NCBI GenBank assembly: GCA_032717465.1
Contig: CM064712.1
Location: 23,303,771-23,367,770 of the forward strand
Source of the DNA: Coenobita brevimanus
Lineage: Eukaryota; Arthropoda; Malacostraca; Decapoda; Coenobitidae
Direction: 5' to 3'
Length of the DNA: 64,000 nt
Shown piece by piece: positions 1 to 10,776 of this stretch. Position numbers and translations under genes: made by a program. The notes below the pieces were generated by a model, which saw nothing but the letters and a program-made list of their open reading frames with translations, did not search any database and was not told the origin of the DNA. Each line of letters begins with the position of its first letter. Positions within the stretch are counted from its first letter, which is position 1.

Positions 1-128
1 TGAATGAAACCCCAAGCATGTTCAAGGATGATGAAGGATTGAGCTGAATATTACTAAACATTAGTGGGTACTCCTGTGGAAGATTTTGACGGGTTGATAG
101 GTGTAAAACTGAGTCTTTGATGCATTTG
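1..128 (-). pseudogene. LINE family 1 fragment (copy F), RT C-terminal side
   Basis: Read on the minus strand, this segment is nearly identical to the part of LINE copy A at about 21830-21960, including the stretch encoding NASKTQF and the following Q-N-L-P-Q-V-like residues just downstream of the reverse-transcriptase catalytic core. It is only about 130 bp and is cut off by the window edge on one side and by a trinucleotide repeat on the other. It carries a frame change relative to copy A, so it is a dead relic. Assignment rests on direct similarity within the window. Confidence 0.8.
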
Positions 129-149
129 TGAGCGGAGGTAGTCTAAGTT

Positions 150-430
150 GTACCACAACTACCATCAACACCACCACAGCTATCACAGTCATCATCAACA
201 TGGCTACCACAACCACCACCACCATCGCAGCAACCGCCAACACCACCACCATCATCACCAGAAGTACTACCAACACCACCATCATCAACACAGCTACCAC
301 CAGCACCACCTTGATCACCACAGCTACCACAACCACCATATCAGCTACCATTACCAGCACCACCACCACAAATAACACCGCAAAAACCACCAGCATCACA
401 GTTACCACCACCATCACCACCACAGCTAGT
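150..430. repeat. Degenerate (ACC/CAC)n trinucleotide tract
   Basis: About 280 bp made almost entirely of ACC, CAC, ATC and AGC triplets. Reading frames through it give threonine, histidine or valine runs on all frames and both strands, typical of an unselected triplet repeat. It directly abuts the LINE copy F fragment. Confidence 0.85.
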
Positions 431-497
431 AAAATATTCTGTTGAATAAAACCATCTGTTTGTTGCTTCATTGAAGCTACAGGCAGCAGACTGTGGA

Positions 498-1230
498 TGT
501 ACTATTGACAATATAAGAACCTTGTACAGTATAAGAGTGTGGCTTGGGTCTGGCAGTTGGTACCCCTGCAGTCCGTGACGTATTCACACATTGTTGTGTC
601 TGGGAGGATGAATGAATGGGTTGCCAGTCTCTGGTTAAAACTGACTTGTAGCTACAAATCATATATTTAGAGGACTGTTAGTAACCACACGTCTTCAGTT
701 AATGTCATTGCCCATTTTGACGATAGAGTAAACATCAACTGCAATGATAGTCAAATAGTATTCAAAGGTTTCGTATGATAAACTTATCCAGTGGGTACTA
801 ACCTTAAAATGGCTCCTGCCTTCCGTTGCCAGATGGTGGAGCGCAGTCTGTATTAATGCTCTGTTTCATACAAAATGTCAGATCATTTCCATAAATTGTA
901 TAATGGTAAAATCTGTAAAATAATAAGTCATATGTAGATGTGGTTACTGGCTGTTACCACCTTTACAAAACACAGTGCTCCTTTTCCTTTCTGTCAGTTC
1001 TTTCAGTGTTGGAAACTCACTCCCATCTTCCCCTCCCCCACTTCTTCCCCTGACCCCCCTACCCCTCTCACTCTCCTCTTCCCCCCTCTAAACAACCAGT
1101 TCCCCTCCCCCCCAACCCCGCACTTCCTTTGACTGAGGGAGGTGGAGGCTACAGACTCTGCTTTCTTTACAGCTGAAACCCATAGTGCTTGTATGCCTTA
1201 AGGACCCCTTGTGCCGTCGATAAGCTATTA

Positions 1231-1270
<40 letters not shown>

Positions 1271-1412
1271 GCCACCTCACTTCAGATCTAACCCGAACTG
1301 TGTGTCGCCAGTCTGTAGTGTCACAGGGCACTCTGAGGAAAGGCGAGGATAGCGGAGAAGCCACTAACCTCTAAGTCGTTTCTCTGAAAGCTATTTGCTT
1401 ATATGTGTAATC
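498..1412 (+). repeat. Left arm of a 0.9-kb inverted repeat pair
   Basis: The reverse complement of this segment recurs at 17388-18300 with only scattered differences and a different length of the internal (CT)n tract. Shared landmarks are a polypyrimidine block near 1030-1130, the (CT)n tract at 1234-1268 and a block reading into AACCTCTAAGTCG near 1375. Similarity fades at both ends without a clean terminus. A 64-codon frame (938-1132) is open in both arms, but it is compositionally biased and I do not call it a gene. The pair may be two copies of an unnamed interspersed repeat or the ends of a 17.8-kb element. Confidence 0.8.
1234..1268. repeat. (CT)n microsatellite
   Basis: Uninterrupted CT dinucleotides inside the left inverted-repeat arm. 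The partner tract in the right arm (17529-17567) reads as GA and differs slightly in length. Confidence 0.95.
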
Positions 1413-2045
1413 AAACGGATATAATTTACTGGATGTGACGAAATTTCACCCAAGGTTATCGATATGGTTAAATAAATGAGAACAGACATTAGGTATCCAT
1501 TAGCAGAAGAGATTCAAGGGCAATATATATTCACAGGAGGTATATGTTCATTATGCTGGCTATCTGTGTATAGCCAGACGTGATAATCCCGTATAGGGTG
1601 GCCGTTTGTCGTTGAGTTAGTAATTTTACGAGGTGGGGCACTAACCCTCCGCCACCCCACTCGTTGACACGTAGAAAACACGTGAGGGTTGGTTACATGG
1701 TTACCACTCAGCTTTGTAAATGGTTTCGTGTCTTACAGGAAACCATTAGGCTTGTCACTCAGTGTAAAGCCACCCGAAAAAGAAAGAAGAGGAATAAGAA
1801 GCGATTGGAATGATAGGGGAAATAGGAAGAGAGGAGGGAAGACTCAGAAAAAGAATGATTAAGGTGAAGTTCGAAGTAAGCAGCACTTCATCAATTGAGA
1901 GGATAATGGTGGCCACCACCTACCACGTTCATTATGCAATAATGATAATGTACATTTATGATGAGACATTTCAACAATATATTTCAGTGAAGAGACAACT
2001 CCAGGTTTAAAGTGTGTAATATACTCAATAATAATAAACCACTAT

Positions 2046-2104
2046 AGATAGATAGATAGATAGATAGATGATAGATAGATAGATAATATATATATAGATA
2101 GATA
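2046..2104. repeat. (GATA)n / (TATA)n microsatellite
   Basis: Tetranucleotide ATAG units, one interruption, then a short TATA run. Confidence 0.9.
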
Positions 2105-2844
2105 TAAGCAATACTGTCAGTTCATTAACTACACTGCTCATGACTCCTGCTTGTAATCAGTCGCTGCTGCGTCCCACTGAAAACAAGTGCACCATCTACA
2201 CACGGTAACGAGAGCCTGCCACTCACCCTCCACCTCACCGCGGCACTTAGCTGCTTGGCCAATGTCCAAAGGGGATCAGTCCAACGCACCCTACCTGACG
2301 TGGGACCGATCACTCTATGATCTAGAACAGCAATTGAAAATGTAGCCCTCATCCTTGTGCTGGGGGTCGAATCTTCTTGAGAACTGAGGAGAATTCGATT
2401 AACGATACCAGCATGGGTGTTGCGTTCATGATTATGGTAGGCGGCCTCTTGTACTACAGCCGGCAACAGTTCCGCCTGGGCCCCCCAGTAGCGAGATATA
2501 GTAGATGTGGCAGAAGTGTGTGTGTATGTTCGTTTGTACATGCTCGAAAAATGTTCGGATCGTCAACTCTCTCACTCCATTGTGAACGTGAATCGGCCTT
2601 TGAGTTCACTCCATAGATGGCGGTGTGTGGTTATGGGGAGAGACGGGAGGTGGGTCGGAGTTGGGGGGAACAACAGCTAGGTTGTTTGTACTGGACATGA
2701 TAATAGTTTTCCCAGTCATTATTGTGGATCGTTTCAGGTTACTGACACTTTGTATTCCTGACAACAATAAAAAAAATGAAATATTGTTGCATTGCTACCC
2801 GTTACAATATATTCCACGATGATTGGATATCCTCCATAACTTAT

Positions 2845-2850
<6 letters not shown>

Positions 2851-2902
<52 letters not shown>
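2851..2902. repeat. (CT)n microsatellite
   Basis: About 26 CT units preceded by a short C run. Confidence 0.95.
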
Positions 2903-2903
<1 letters not shown>

Positions 2904-4676
2904 GTCATTAAGTAATCAGTAGATAGCATTATCAGCACAGATTAAAGAGGATTTGTCTTTTAATTAAAACTGCTGACAAGTTGTAAGTGCAAGTGGCATA
3001 TATACATTAAGGACTGATCAAAAGACAAACCGGTGAACATGATACGTCAAATGTTTCAGAATCAATAGTAATTCTGTTTGTGACATTTCCGAAGAGGCGG
3101 AGAGCAGATGATGTGGAAACCAAAGACGTCCACAATGCACTGGCAACAAAGGCAGAGGCTATTTCTGCAGGCTGAGTCAAGGGTCTGCCTTACCATATGT
3201 ATAAGCAGTGCTGATGAATGTCCAGTTAAGACAGGCCCAAAGTCCATACCCTTTATAATGTTATGAAGCATTAGTAAATGATGAAAATTTGGAGCCTTGT
3301 ATATTATTAAGACGTTATCGAAGAGTTTGGTTTCATTTGCCTTAAACCAGGTTGGCAAGTGCTCACAAGTCAATACTGGCATGTAGGCTATTGCCTTTAC
3401 AATCTTAAATTTCATATTTAAACAAAAAAATGTGAATGTTATTAACGGAGTGAGAGTGTCTATGGGATAGATATGTGGCCATTATTTCTCAATTCCCCCC
3501 ATCTTCACCCATAACCATAATCTATAAAACATCGATCCCACCATCCATGAAACTTATCACGCCCTGCCCCCTCCCACACACACGCGTCTACAACACACAT
3601 TTACATAGTTACTGACGTTTTTGCATCTGCTTTTCCATTATGATAATGGTTCTCATCATTTACATGACTGAATGCACCAGTTTTCTTACGATGCATGTAT
3701 TAATAAGTAACAGACCTATTTATTTTAAAAATATATTAACAGGTGCAATACATAGACCTACTCATGACTGGTTCTACACTTAGGCATACGTCCGCCAGCC
3801 CATGTTATGGACACTAGCTAAACAAATATATCTGTACTAACCGCAGTATACCTGCTATTGAACATCGCGATGAATGAAGATAAAAGATGGCACCGATTAT
3901 ATCATAGCTTACTAATAAGGATTTCAATCTTACCGTATACGTATCAGTGCTCGTGAATAGATTTCCCTCGACATCACCAAAAACTATCATTACATAAATT
4001 TATAACAGTTAACACTTTAGAAGACCAGGGATGTTCATGAGACGAGTAAAAGCGTCTGGCGTTTGCCAGAGTAAAATCCTTAAGTAGGCCGCCATTCGTT
4101 AAATGGTTATACAATGCTAAGTTGCTAGATACTGTATCGTGTCTTTGTCTTGATTAGAAATCTATACCGGATGTAGAGACCTATAGGCTAAAGACTGGTT
4201 AAAGATACTGTGATGATAAGGACAGTACTGTGACTACCGTTTCTGATGTTGGAAATTACTCGATGGTTGTCGGAATATGTTCTTGAGTAAGCCTATTCTG
4301 TTGCAATCGGAAAAGTAGTGTTTCACATATTTATGTAATGCATTTAGGTATCTGTAGATATAATGTTTTTAAGCATTTGTAGCACATGGGCCAATTACCA
4401 GGTAGGTTCAAATATTCCATTACGGACGAGAAAACAATACATTTTTTCTGCTAACACAATATAACCAAGGTATTAAATAATATAATTATCACTGATAATC
4501 CCATAATATTTATTGAAACAAATATTCCCTAGTATCAACCTTACAGATGGAGTCAGGAGTCAGGATCCCGTGGGCTTGAACTATGAGTGAATGGAAGCGT
4601 GGCCAAGTATGAAATTGGCAAACTGTGGCTCTCTTGGCAACGTAACTCCTCACATTGCCCTAGCGGGGGGAGGTCA

Positions 4677-4845
4677 GGATGATGATGATGGATGATTGAC
4701 GATGGATGATGAATGAGATGAATGATGCACGATGATGATGGATTATGGATGGATGATGAATGATGATGAATGATGAGATGGATGATGATTATGATGAATG
4801 ATGAATAATGAAAGCCGATTTATGATGCATGATGATGAATGCAGA
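4677..4845. repeat. Degenerate GAT/GAAT/GGAT tract
   Basis: Irregular mixture of GAT, GGAT and GAAT units ending a couple of bases before the stop codon of the Tc1-like transposase copy 1. It probably occupies the 3' flank of that element. Confidence 0.8.
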
Positions 4846-5363
4846 ACTAATAGCGCGTCCATCCACCCTCATTTTCTATGACAGCCCTTAACCTGTCGGG
4901 CATGGAGGCAACATGATTCCGGATGAGCTGTGGGTTGTTCCGGAACATATCCCACTGGGCCTGGGGGTGAGCCACGAGTGTCTCCGGCGTCTGCTCCATC
5001 CCTGGCTCCCAACTGTTTACCATATTGGCCCACACATTATCGATGGGGTTCATGTCTGCACCCTTAGACGGCCAGTCTAACAGTTCCAGGTCCTCTCTAC
5101 GTCTGAACCACTCCTGTACTGTGTGGGCTGTATGTATGGAGCAGCGGTCCTGAACAAAAATGATAGGGCCAGGAGGGAATGGATAGTTATGCTGCTGTAG
5201 CGAGGGAAGGAAAACGTTCTGGAGTATGTGAAGATATTTTGCGGCAGTGAATCTCCCCTCTATCCTGAAGATGTCACCCATACCGTGAACAGAGATCCAC
5301 CCCCAAACGTTCACGGTGACGTGTCCACTCCTGGCCTCCTCATATATGTTTCTACGGTCGTAT

Positions 5364-5750
5364 CTGATGAATAAAAAATATTGCACTGCAATTTCATCAT
5401 TAAGGCTGTTACAGTGGTAGGGTCTGGTGCTCACCGTTTGGACATTTTCATACTTAAAGGTATAGGCCTATATACCTTTAATTATTTTAAACACCAGTAA
5501 AAAGTTATAAACAAAGATCACTGGGCAGACTTTAGTGTTGATAAATTTCGTCGTAGTGCTTTATTGTTTTAATATGAATATACACTAAAATAGAGAGGTA
5601 AATAATAAAAGTATTACCTGTATTTTTACGAATACCTATTGTACTGTTTACACTGATGAGATATAAGACACGAGTTATTTATATTACTTGGTCGTTACCT
5701 ACCACAATGTCGGTGCATTTATGATTGAATATTCATTACGTTTTTATTAC
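5364..5750 (-). other. Predicted intron 2 of Tc1-like copy 1
   Basis: Minus-strand donor GTAATA after ...AACACACG. The acceptor is a T-rich tract ending ATTCATCAG before ATACGACC. The phase-2 split Arg codon joins NTR to YDRRN exactly. Copy 2 has an intron at the same codon and phase. Confidence 0.8.
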
Positions 5751-6092
5751 CGTGTGTTATCAGGTCTCCAGTTGTGGATTACTCCGTGGTTTGTGCTGTT
5801 GTAAGTCTTCTCATCTGTGAAGACGACCCTGGACCAGAAGTCAATTCCTTTGTCCACATACTGACGGGCGAAGGTTAGTCTGCGTGCCCGATGTTCGTCT
5901 GTGAGGCGCTCCTTTTTTGGCTGGAATTCTGGAAACCCACCTCCCTTAAACGCCTCCGCACAGTTTACGCGGTCACATTCAGCTGCAGACGTTCCCTTAT
6001 GGCGACAGCGTTCGTGAAAGGGGCATCCTCCACCTCTCGTCGGATGTTTTCGTCTTCTTCACGGGTCGTTGATCGAGGTAGAGGTCTTCGTT

Positions 6093-6367
6093 CTAAAAGC
6101 ATACTCGTTTTTATAACATTCCGGATATAAAACAAATACAGGGAGATCCACTACCCATAATTAATACTTTAAGTTTTAACTCTACTACGAATTACTGACG
6201 TTAGCTACCAGGAACCTTGGATGATTAAAGCGTCGAGTTTTTTTTAAATTTCATTTTCCTTTTTGGTCAACGGCAGCCTCAAAACTAAGTACTTATTGTA
6301 ATTCATTGCTATATGTTATTATTTGGTAACTTCATTAGTAACTATCGCAACAAATGAATCTGCATAC
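6093..6367 (-). other. Predicted intron 1 of Tc1-like copy 1
   Basis: Minus-strand donor GTATGC follows GCTGACGCTG. The acceptor is a T-rich stretch ending in CTTTTAG before AACGAAGACC. Splicing joins a phase-1 codon in frame (ADA then ERRPL). 275 bp, AT-rich. Copy 2 has no intron at this position. Confidence 0.7.
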
Positions 6368-6541
6368 CAGCGTCAGCCACACTTCCAGTTTCCTCATGTC
6401 GATGTATCCACTTTTGAACTGTTGTGCGGGACACGGCAAGTCTCTGCGCTATCACCCGTGTTGAATGATCGGCCTCGTGAAGAATGATGATCTGTGCGCG
6501 TTTAATCATTTCTCTCTGCTGCCTGTTTATCTTGAATTGGA

Positions 6542-6549
6542 TGGTAGAC
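6542..6549. repeat. Target-site duplication, left copy, of the I-type LINE
   Basis: TGGTAGAC sits directly beside the LINE poly(A) tract (T run on plus) and recurs at 12497-12504 beside the LINE 5' end. Confidence 0.8.
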
Positions 6550-6564
6550 TTTTTTTTTTTTTTT

Positions 6565-7089
6565 GGCCATCACCCTGAAGGGGCATTAGGCCAGCAAGAA
6601 TCGATAATCATGAAAGCCAAAATAATGATATGAAATATTTGCATCTATTTCATACCAATATTAAGTTATTATTCATGATTATGAAACATAATAAGCAATA
6701 AAGAATACATCAGTATATATGGATAGTACCAGGACAAATACTTCCATCTATACATCATATGTAGACTCATTACTATTCTACTACAAAATAATCAAATACT
6801 TATCAAATTTATATATATACGAAAAAAAAATAAATAAACAAATAAATAAATAAATAAAAAATAAAATAAACAAAATCAAATTTACTGGTCCTGAACAAAA
6901 GGGGAAAAAAAAATACACATTTATATAAATGTAACCTCCTCCTGCGGTTCACAAATATATAAAAGTGTATTGACGTATTTACATATGAACAAAAACCATA
7001 TCCCTATATACACAAAAAAAAAAAAGAGAGAGAGAAAAAAAAGATATATATAATAAATAAGGAAACCACAACCAAGTTCATAAAATAAA
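6565..7089 (-). other. 3' UTR of the I-type LINE
   Basis: AT-rich stretch between the last ORF2 remnant and the poly(A) tail. It contains A-rich runs near 6830-6910 and 7010-7040 and no open frame of note. Confidence 0.65.
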
Positions 7090-7356
7090 TCACAACTCTC
7101 TGAGTAATCTGGTCTCTTTCAGGAAAGTCATCAATTTATTAGTCACACCAACGTCCCCATCACCCAAGACAGAATCAAGTGTGAAAGGGAGCGCATTTGT
7201 CCTACAGTAGGCAGCCAGAGAGGTACGTTCCCCAGCATACCTACTGCAGTACAAAAGGATGTGACTAATAGATAACACCGCGTCACAGGTGGTACAACGC
7301 GGTGGAAATTGTCTGTTAATAGATGGTAACATATGTGTTATTAGGGTGGAATTCAT
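7090..7356 (-). pseudogene. ORF2 C-terminal zinc-finger-like segment
   Basis: Encodes NRQFPPRCTTCDAVLSISH followed by ILLYC, a C-x2-C-x8-H-x4-C pattern like the cysteine motif found at the end of many LINE polyproteins with RNase H. It is separated from the RNase H frame by stops at about 7357-7512 and ends in LLREL before the UTR. Confidence 0.7.
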
Positions 7357-7509
7357 GCGGAGGCGGGCTAAAGCAACCTCCTCCCGTCTGTTTCCTCGAG
7401 AGGAACTGGACCAATCACATATGGTCCTTTTGACAGATGGAATTGCCAGGTCGGTCCACTGACTTTGCCACAGAAGATTAATTGATTTCTTTCCGAAAGA
7501 GAGACCAGA

Positions 7510-8151
7510 CTATAGCTCACGAGGAACGTCCCAAGTCTCCTCGAGTTCTACAGCTGATTTAGCTAGTATGTCAGCCTGCTCATTGCCGTAAATACCGCAA
7601 TGACCAGGCACCCAGATCAGAGTGAAGGATTTAGCACATGTATGCAGCTTATTGATAATGCGGCCCAGGACCTCATGTGAATCAGTCCTACATGAATGAA
7701 TTGCCTGAAGGGCTGACTTAAAGTCCGAAAATATGACAAAACTGTTGTGATCTGAACGCAAAGCAAAGTCTATAGCTTGATCTATGGCAAATAATTCAGC
7801 AGTGAATACAAACGTATGGGGGGGCAAGCGAAAACGGATGCGGCACTCCATAGACCACACACTCGCACCCACACATTCATCCATCTTAGAGCCATCAGTG
7901 TACAAGTGGAATGACGCTAGGTGTCTAATGAGGATCATCCGGAACAACTGTCGTACCTCCACCTCCGGCGCCTTGTACTTTGCGACGGGGAGCCAGTCAT
8001 TGTTGAATGTGGTGGCAAGTGACTCCCAGGGCGCTATTTTTGACGTTAAAACCTGATCCCCATTAGAAAGGTCGTACCCTAACGCCTCACAGAGGAAGTG
8101 AAGCCTCACAGCCACCGGCTTGAGGGCCGCATACAGCAAATATTCCCACAT
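7510..8151 (-). pseudogene. ORF2 RNase H domain
   Basis: Type I RNase H fold residues are visible in order: Asp in LYTDGSK, Glu in FTAELFAIDQAI, Asp in IFSDFKSALQAI, and the final Asp in GHCGIYGNEQADILAK. The domain would degrade RNA in RNA-DNA hybrids during target-primed reverse transcription. The frame is offset from the upstream RT frame, so one frameshift lies at about 8106-8151. A stop after DVPREL separates it from the terminal cysteine motif. All four catalytic positions are still present. Confidence 0.85.
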
Positions 8152-9359
8152 AGGAGGATCCGACAGGTCGGAAGACCAAGTGAGCGTTTACGGTGGGTGG
8201 TGATACCATAAGAAAATAACAGGTGGTCACGTCGTAGACGAAGGGGAGGCACATTAGCCTCCACTTCCAACTGCTCCACACGAGTACACCGAAGGGCTCC
8301 GAGACATATACGCAAGCATACGTTCTGAAGCACATCCAGTCTACGGAGGACAGCATCCGATGCCGACCCATACACCTGTGAGCCATAGTCAAGCTTGGAA
8401 CGGATAAGGGACTTATACACCATCAATAAAGACGTTCTGCCTGCTCCCCACGATTTACCGGAAAGAAACTTAAGGACGTTTACTTTTTTACTACAAGAAG
8501 CAAGCAAATGATTAATGTGTGTTCTCCAACTGAGCCTACTGCCAAAATGTAGACACAGGAATCTGACTGAATTTTGAAAAGGTATCGGCTGATTATCTAA
8601 AGTTAAATGCAAAGGAGGTACGTTAAGTTTACGAGTAAAAACAACACCGACACACTTCAGGACGGAAAATTTAAATCCCCACTCCAGGGCCCAACGCTGA
8701 ACAGATTCAAGTGCCAGTTGAATCTGCTGTGCCGAGGATTGTGCATTGCGGGAAGATTGCCACACTGCACAATCATCAGCATAGAGTGAGTATCTAATCG
8801 TCCTGGGGACGGAAGCGGACGACAGAATGTCATTAATGGCAATGCTGAACAAAGTAGGGCTAAGCACACTTCCTTGTGGTACCCCGTTCTCTTGGACAAA
8901 TATGTCCGAAGTTACGTTACAGGGTAACCTGACAGAAAACATTCTGTCAGTAAGGAAGTTCTGAAGAAAAATGGGCAAATTACCTCTTAAACCATAAGCG
9001 TGGAGTTTACGTAGTATTCCGTTTCGCCAGGTCATATCATAAGCCTCATGAATATCCAGAAAAATTCCTATCATGAATTCGCGATTGGCAAAAGCCTCGG
9101 CTATGCAATGCTCCAGGTGCACTAAATGATCCAGAGTGGACCTGTATATACGGAATCCACTCTGTTGATCATTTAACACACCCTTCGACTCTAAAACAAA
9201 AAGTAACCTTTTATTAACCATACGTTCAAAGACCTTACACAGACAGTCAGTTAGAGCAATAGGTCGAAACGAGCTGGGACTCGTAAGGCGACCGTCTCGG
9301 CGAGGTATCGGTATGATGTGTGCGTAGTGCCATGAGTTTGGGACGTGCGAGACGCCCAA
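8106..9359 (-). pseudogene. ORF2 reverse transcriptase domain
   Basis: LINE reverse transcriptase. Visible blocks are [48 protein letters not shown] and the catalytic SLYADDCAVW, followed by the thumb-like segment and SLIRSKLDYGSQVYG. Some fingers positions look worn: ISKAFD-type residues read IHEAYDMTW. Length and order match the RT of an I-type ORF2. Frameshifts separate it from the upstream linker (near 9355) and from RNase H (near 8130). Confidence 0.9.
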
Positions 9360-10081
9360 ATCTCATTGTACACCGCTAACAGCTTACTCAGGTTGGCCTG
9401 AGTAAGATGCTGGATCATACCGTACGTAATGGTGGATGGACCGGGACTGGAGCCTTTACAGGATTTAAGGGCAAGGAGAAGTTCATCTAACGTAAATTCG
9501 GAGTTGTAGCTGGTCTCTCCATCTTCCGTGGCAAAGTCTAAGTATTGCAGCTCAGCCGTATGCTTATGGCGGAGAAAGCGAGGATCATAGTTTGCTGAGC
9601 TGCTTACCTGGGCAAAATGGTCGGCAATAGTATTGGCAATATCCACGGGATCGTCAATTACATTCCCGGCCACCTCAAGTGTGGTGATTGGTGACCGGGT
9701 GTACTTGTTGTTTAGTACATTTATGGTGGACCAGACCTGACTTAGTGGGGTGGAGCGATTCACCGTGGACACAAAACTACGCCAGTTAGTCCGTTTTGCC
9801 GCTTTAATTGTCCTCCTTGCCTCAGCCTTAGCTGCTTTGTAAGCAATAAAGTTTGATTCTGTTGGCTGTTTCTCAAAAATCCTGTATCTCCTATTGCGCT
9901 TTGTGAGTGCTTGTCGGCAATCTGGTGTCCACCACGAAACTCTACGCTTGTTTGGAATTGTAGATGTCTTGGGAATAGCAGCCTCAGCTGCGTGTATAAT
10001 GGAAGTCTGTAGGTGTGAAACTTTCTCGTCAATGTTATCTCCCGATATATCTAGATTGGCGACCCGTGAGTAGTACCCCAA
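9251..10081 (-). pseudogene. ORF2 endonuclease-RT linker
   Basis: Linker between endonuclease and RT, recognisable from WWTPDCRQALTKRNRRYR, then KAAKAEARRTIKAAKRTNWR and SCKGSSPGPSTITYGM, the last being the start of RT. The frame is lost after NEIWASR, where translation drifts into an alternative frame. A frameshift near 10075 divides it from the endonuclease. The order agrees with other I-type LINEs. Confidence 0.8.
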
Positions 10082-10173
10082 TCTGCTTTCTTAAAAGTAA
10101 AATTAGGGTGTGGAGGAGGCCGAGAATCGTCGCGTGCATAAGAAAGACAGATTGGAAAATGATCGCTACCCAT

Positions 10174-10761
10174 CTAGTCGTCATATGGGTCCCAAGAGAT
10201 GTTAGTGTGTATATCGGGAGATGACAAGGATAGATCTATACATGACATGTTACCAGTGCGGTCATCTACACGAGTCGCTCTACCATTGTTTAGAAGACAG
10301 AGGTTTGACTGCAGTATGAGGTCGGCTACTTGCTCCCCCCTGCTATCACTCCTCAAGCTTCCCCATTGACAGTGATGGGCATTAAAATCGCCTAAAATTA
10401 ACTTATGACCCGGAAGTTGATGGGTTAGTGAAGTGAAAGCATCACCATCAATGGGACCACGGGGAGGACAGTAGATAGAACAAATAGACAGATACGTGTT
10501 ATTAAATTTTACTCTGCACGCGACAGCTTCCAGAGTAGAGCTTAGAATCACTTCCGTTTGTGGGTGTGATTTATGGGTGTATATGGCGACTCCGTGACCA
10601 TCATATCTTCTATACGAATGGTAGTGTTTGAACTGTGGAGGATCTGGGTGATCCACCCAGCGCGTCTCCTGTAAACAAACAACGTCTGGCCTGTGTATAG
10701 ATAGCAAAATTGCTATATTGTGGAATTTATTCCCAAGAGTCCTACAATTCCATTGTAACAC
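10174..10761 (-). pseudogene. ORF2 apurinic-type endonuclease
   Basis: Starts MLQWNCRTLGNK and shows the metal-binding Glu in CLQETRW, then ILGDFNAHHCQWGS, typical of the EEP endonuclease that nicks target DNA for priming. A TAG at 10174-10176 interrupts the domain just before the conserved MGSDHFPI, which continues in the same frame. The stop therefore removes only the last catalytic motif and everything downstream. Confidence 0.88.
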
Positions 10762-10776
10762 AGTGAATGTGGTGGT

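Larger units (their letters stand above)
1413..4676. other. No recognised gene; scattered simple repeats
   Basis: Short frames occur (for example a 138-codon minus frame at 2125-2541 and a 117-codon minus frame at 3062-3415), but they show no domain I recognise and no supporting splice or start context. The interval is AT-rich from 3420 onward. It holds a (GATA)n tract and a (CT)n tract, listed separately. Confidence 0.5.
4847..6549 (-). pseudogene. Tc1-like transposase, copy 1, three exons
   Basis: DDE transposase of the IS630-Tc1-mariner superfamily, which would cut and paste its own element in the nucleus. Exon 1 (6549-6368) encodes an N-terminal helix-turn-helix with INRQQREMIKRAQ and RTTVQKWIHRHEETGS. 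Exon 2 (6092-5751) carries the second DNA-binding region (FTNAVAIRERLQL) and the first catalytic Asp in VVFTDEKT. Exon 3 (5363-4847) carries RSGHVTVNVWGW, the second Asp in FVQDRCSIHTAHT and NPIDNVW, where the third acidic residue is Asp, 35 residues after the second. Both introns have GT-AG ends, and the exon 2/3 join restores NTR-YDRRN. It is disabled by a TAA at 5965-5967 and a frameshift near 5930. No ATG is evident for exon 1, which may begin after an acceptor now displaced by a LINE insertion. Confidence 0.85.

Noticed and set aside
148..445. His- and Thr-rich frames of 75-136 codons near the left edge
   Set aside because: They are translations of an imperfect ACC/CAC triplet repeat in several frames at once, with no other support.
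938..1132. 64-codon frame conserved in both inverted-repeat arms (also 17669-17926)
   Set aside because: Pro/Ser/Phe-rich reading of a polypyrimidine block. Conservation follows from the arms being near-identical at DNA level, so it is not evidence of coding.
2125..2541. 138-codon minus-strand frame as a host gene
   Set aside because: No recognisable domain, start context or splice context; a competing frame is open on the other strand.
4677..4845. CRISPR-like or ordered direct repeat array
   Set aside because: Irregular GAT/GGAT/GAAT simple repeat without constant unit or spacers; the context is eukaryotic.
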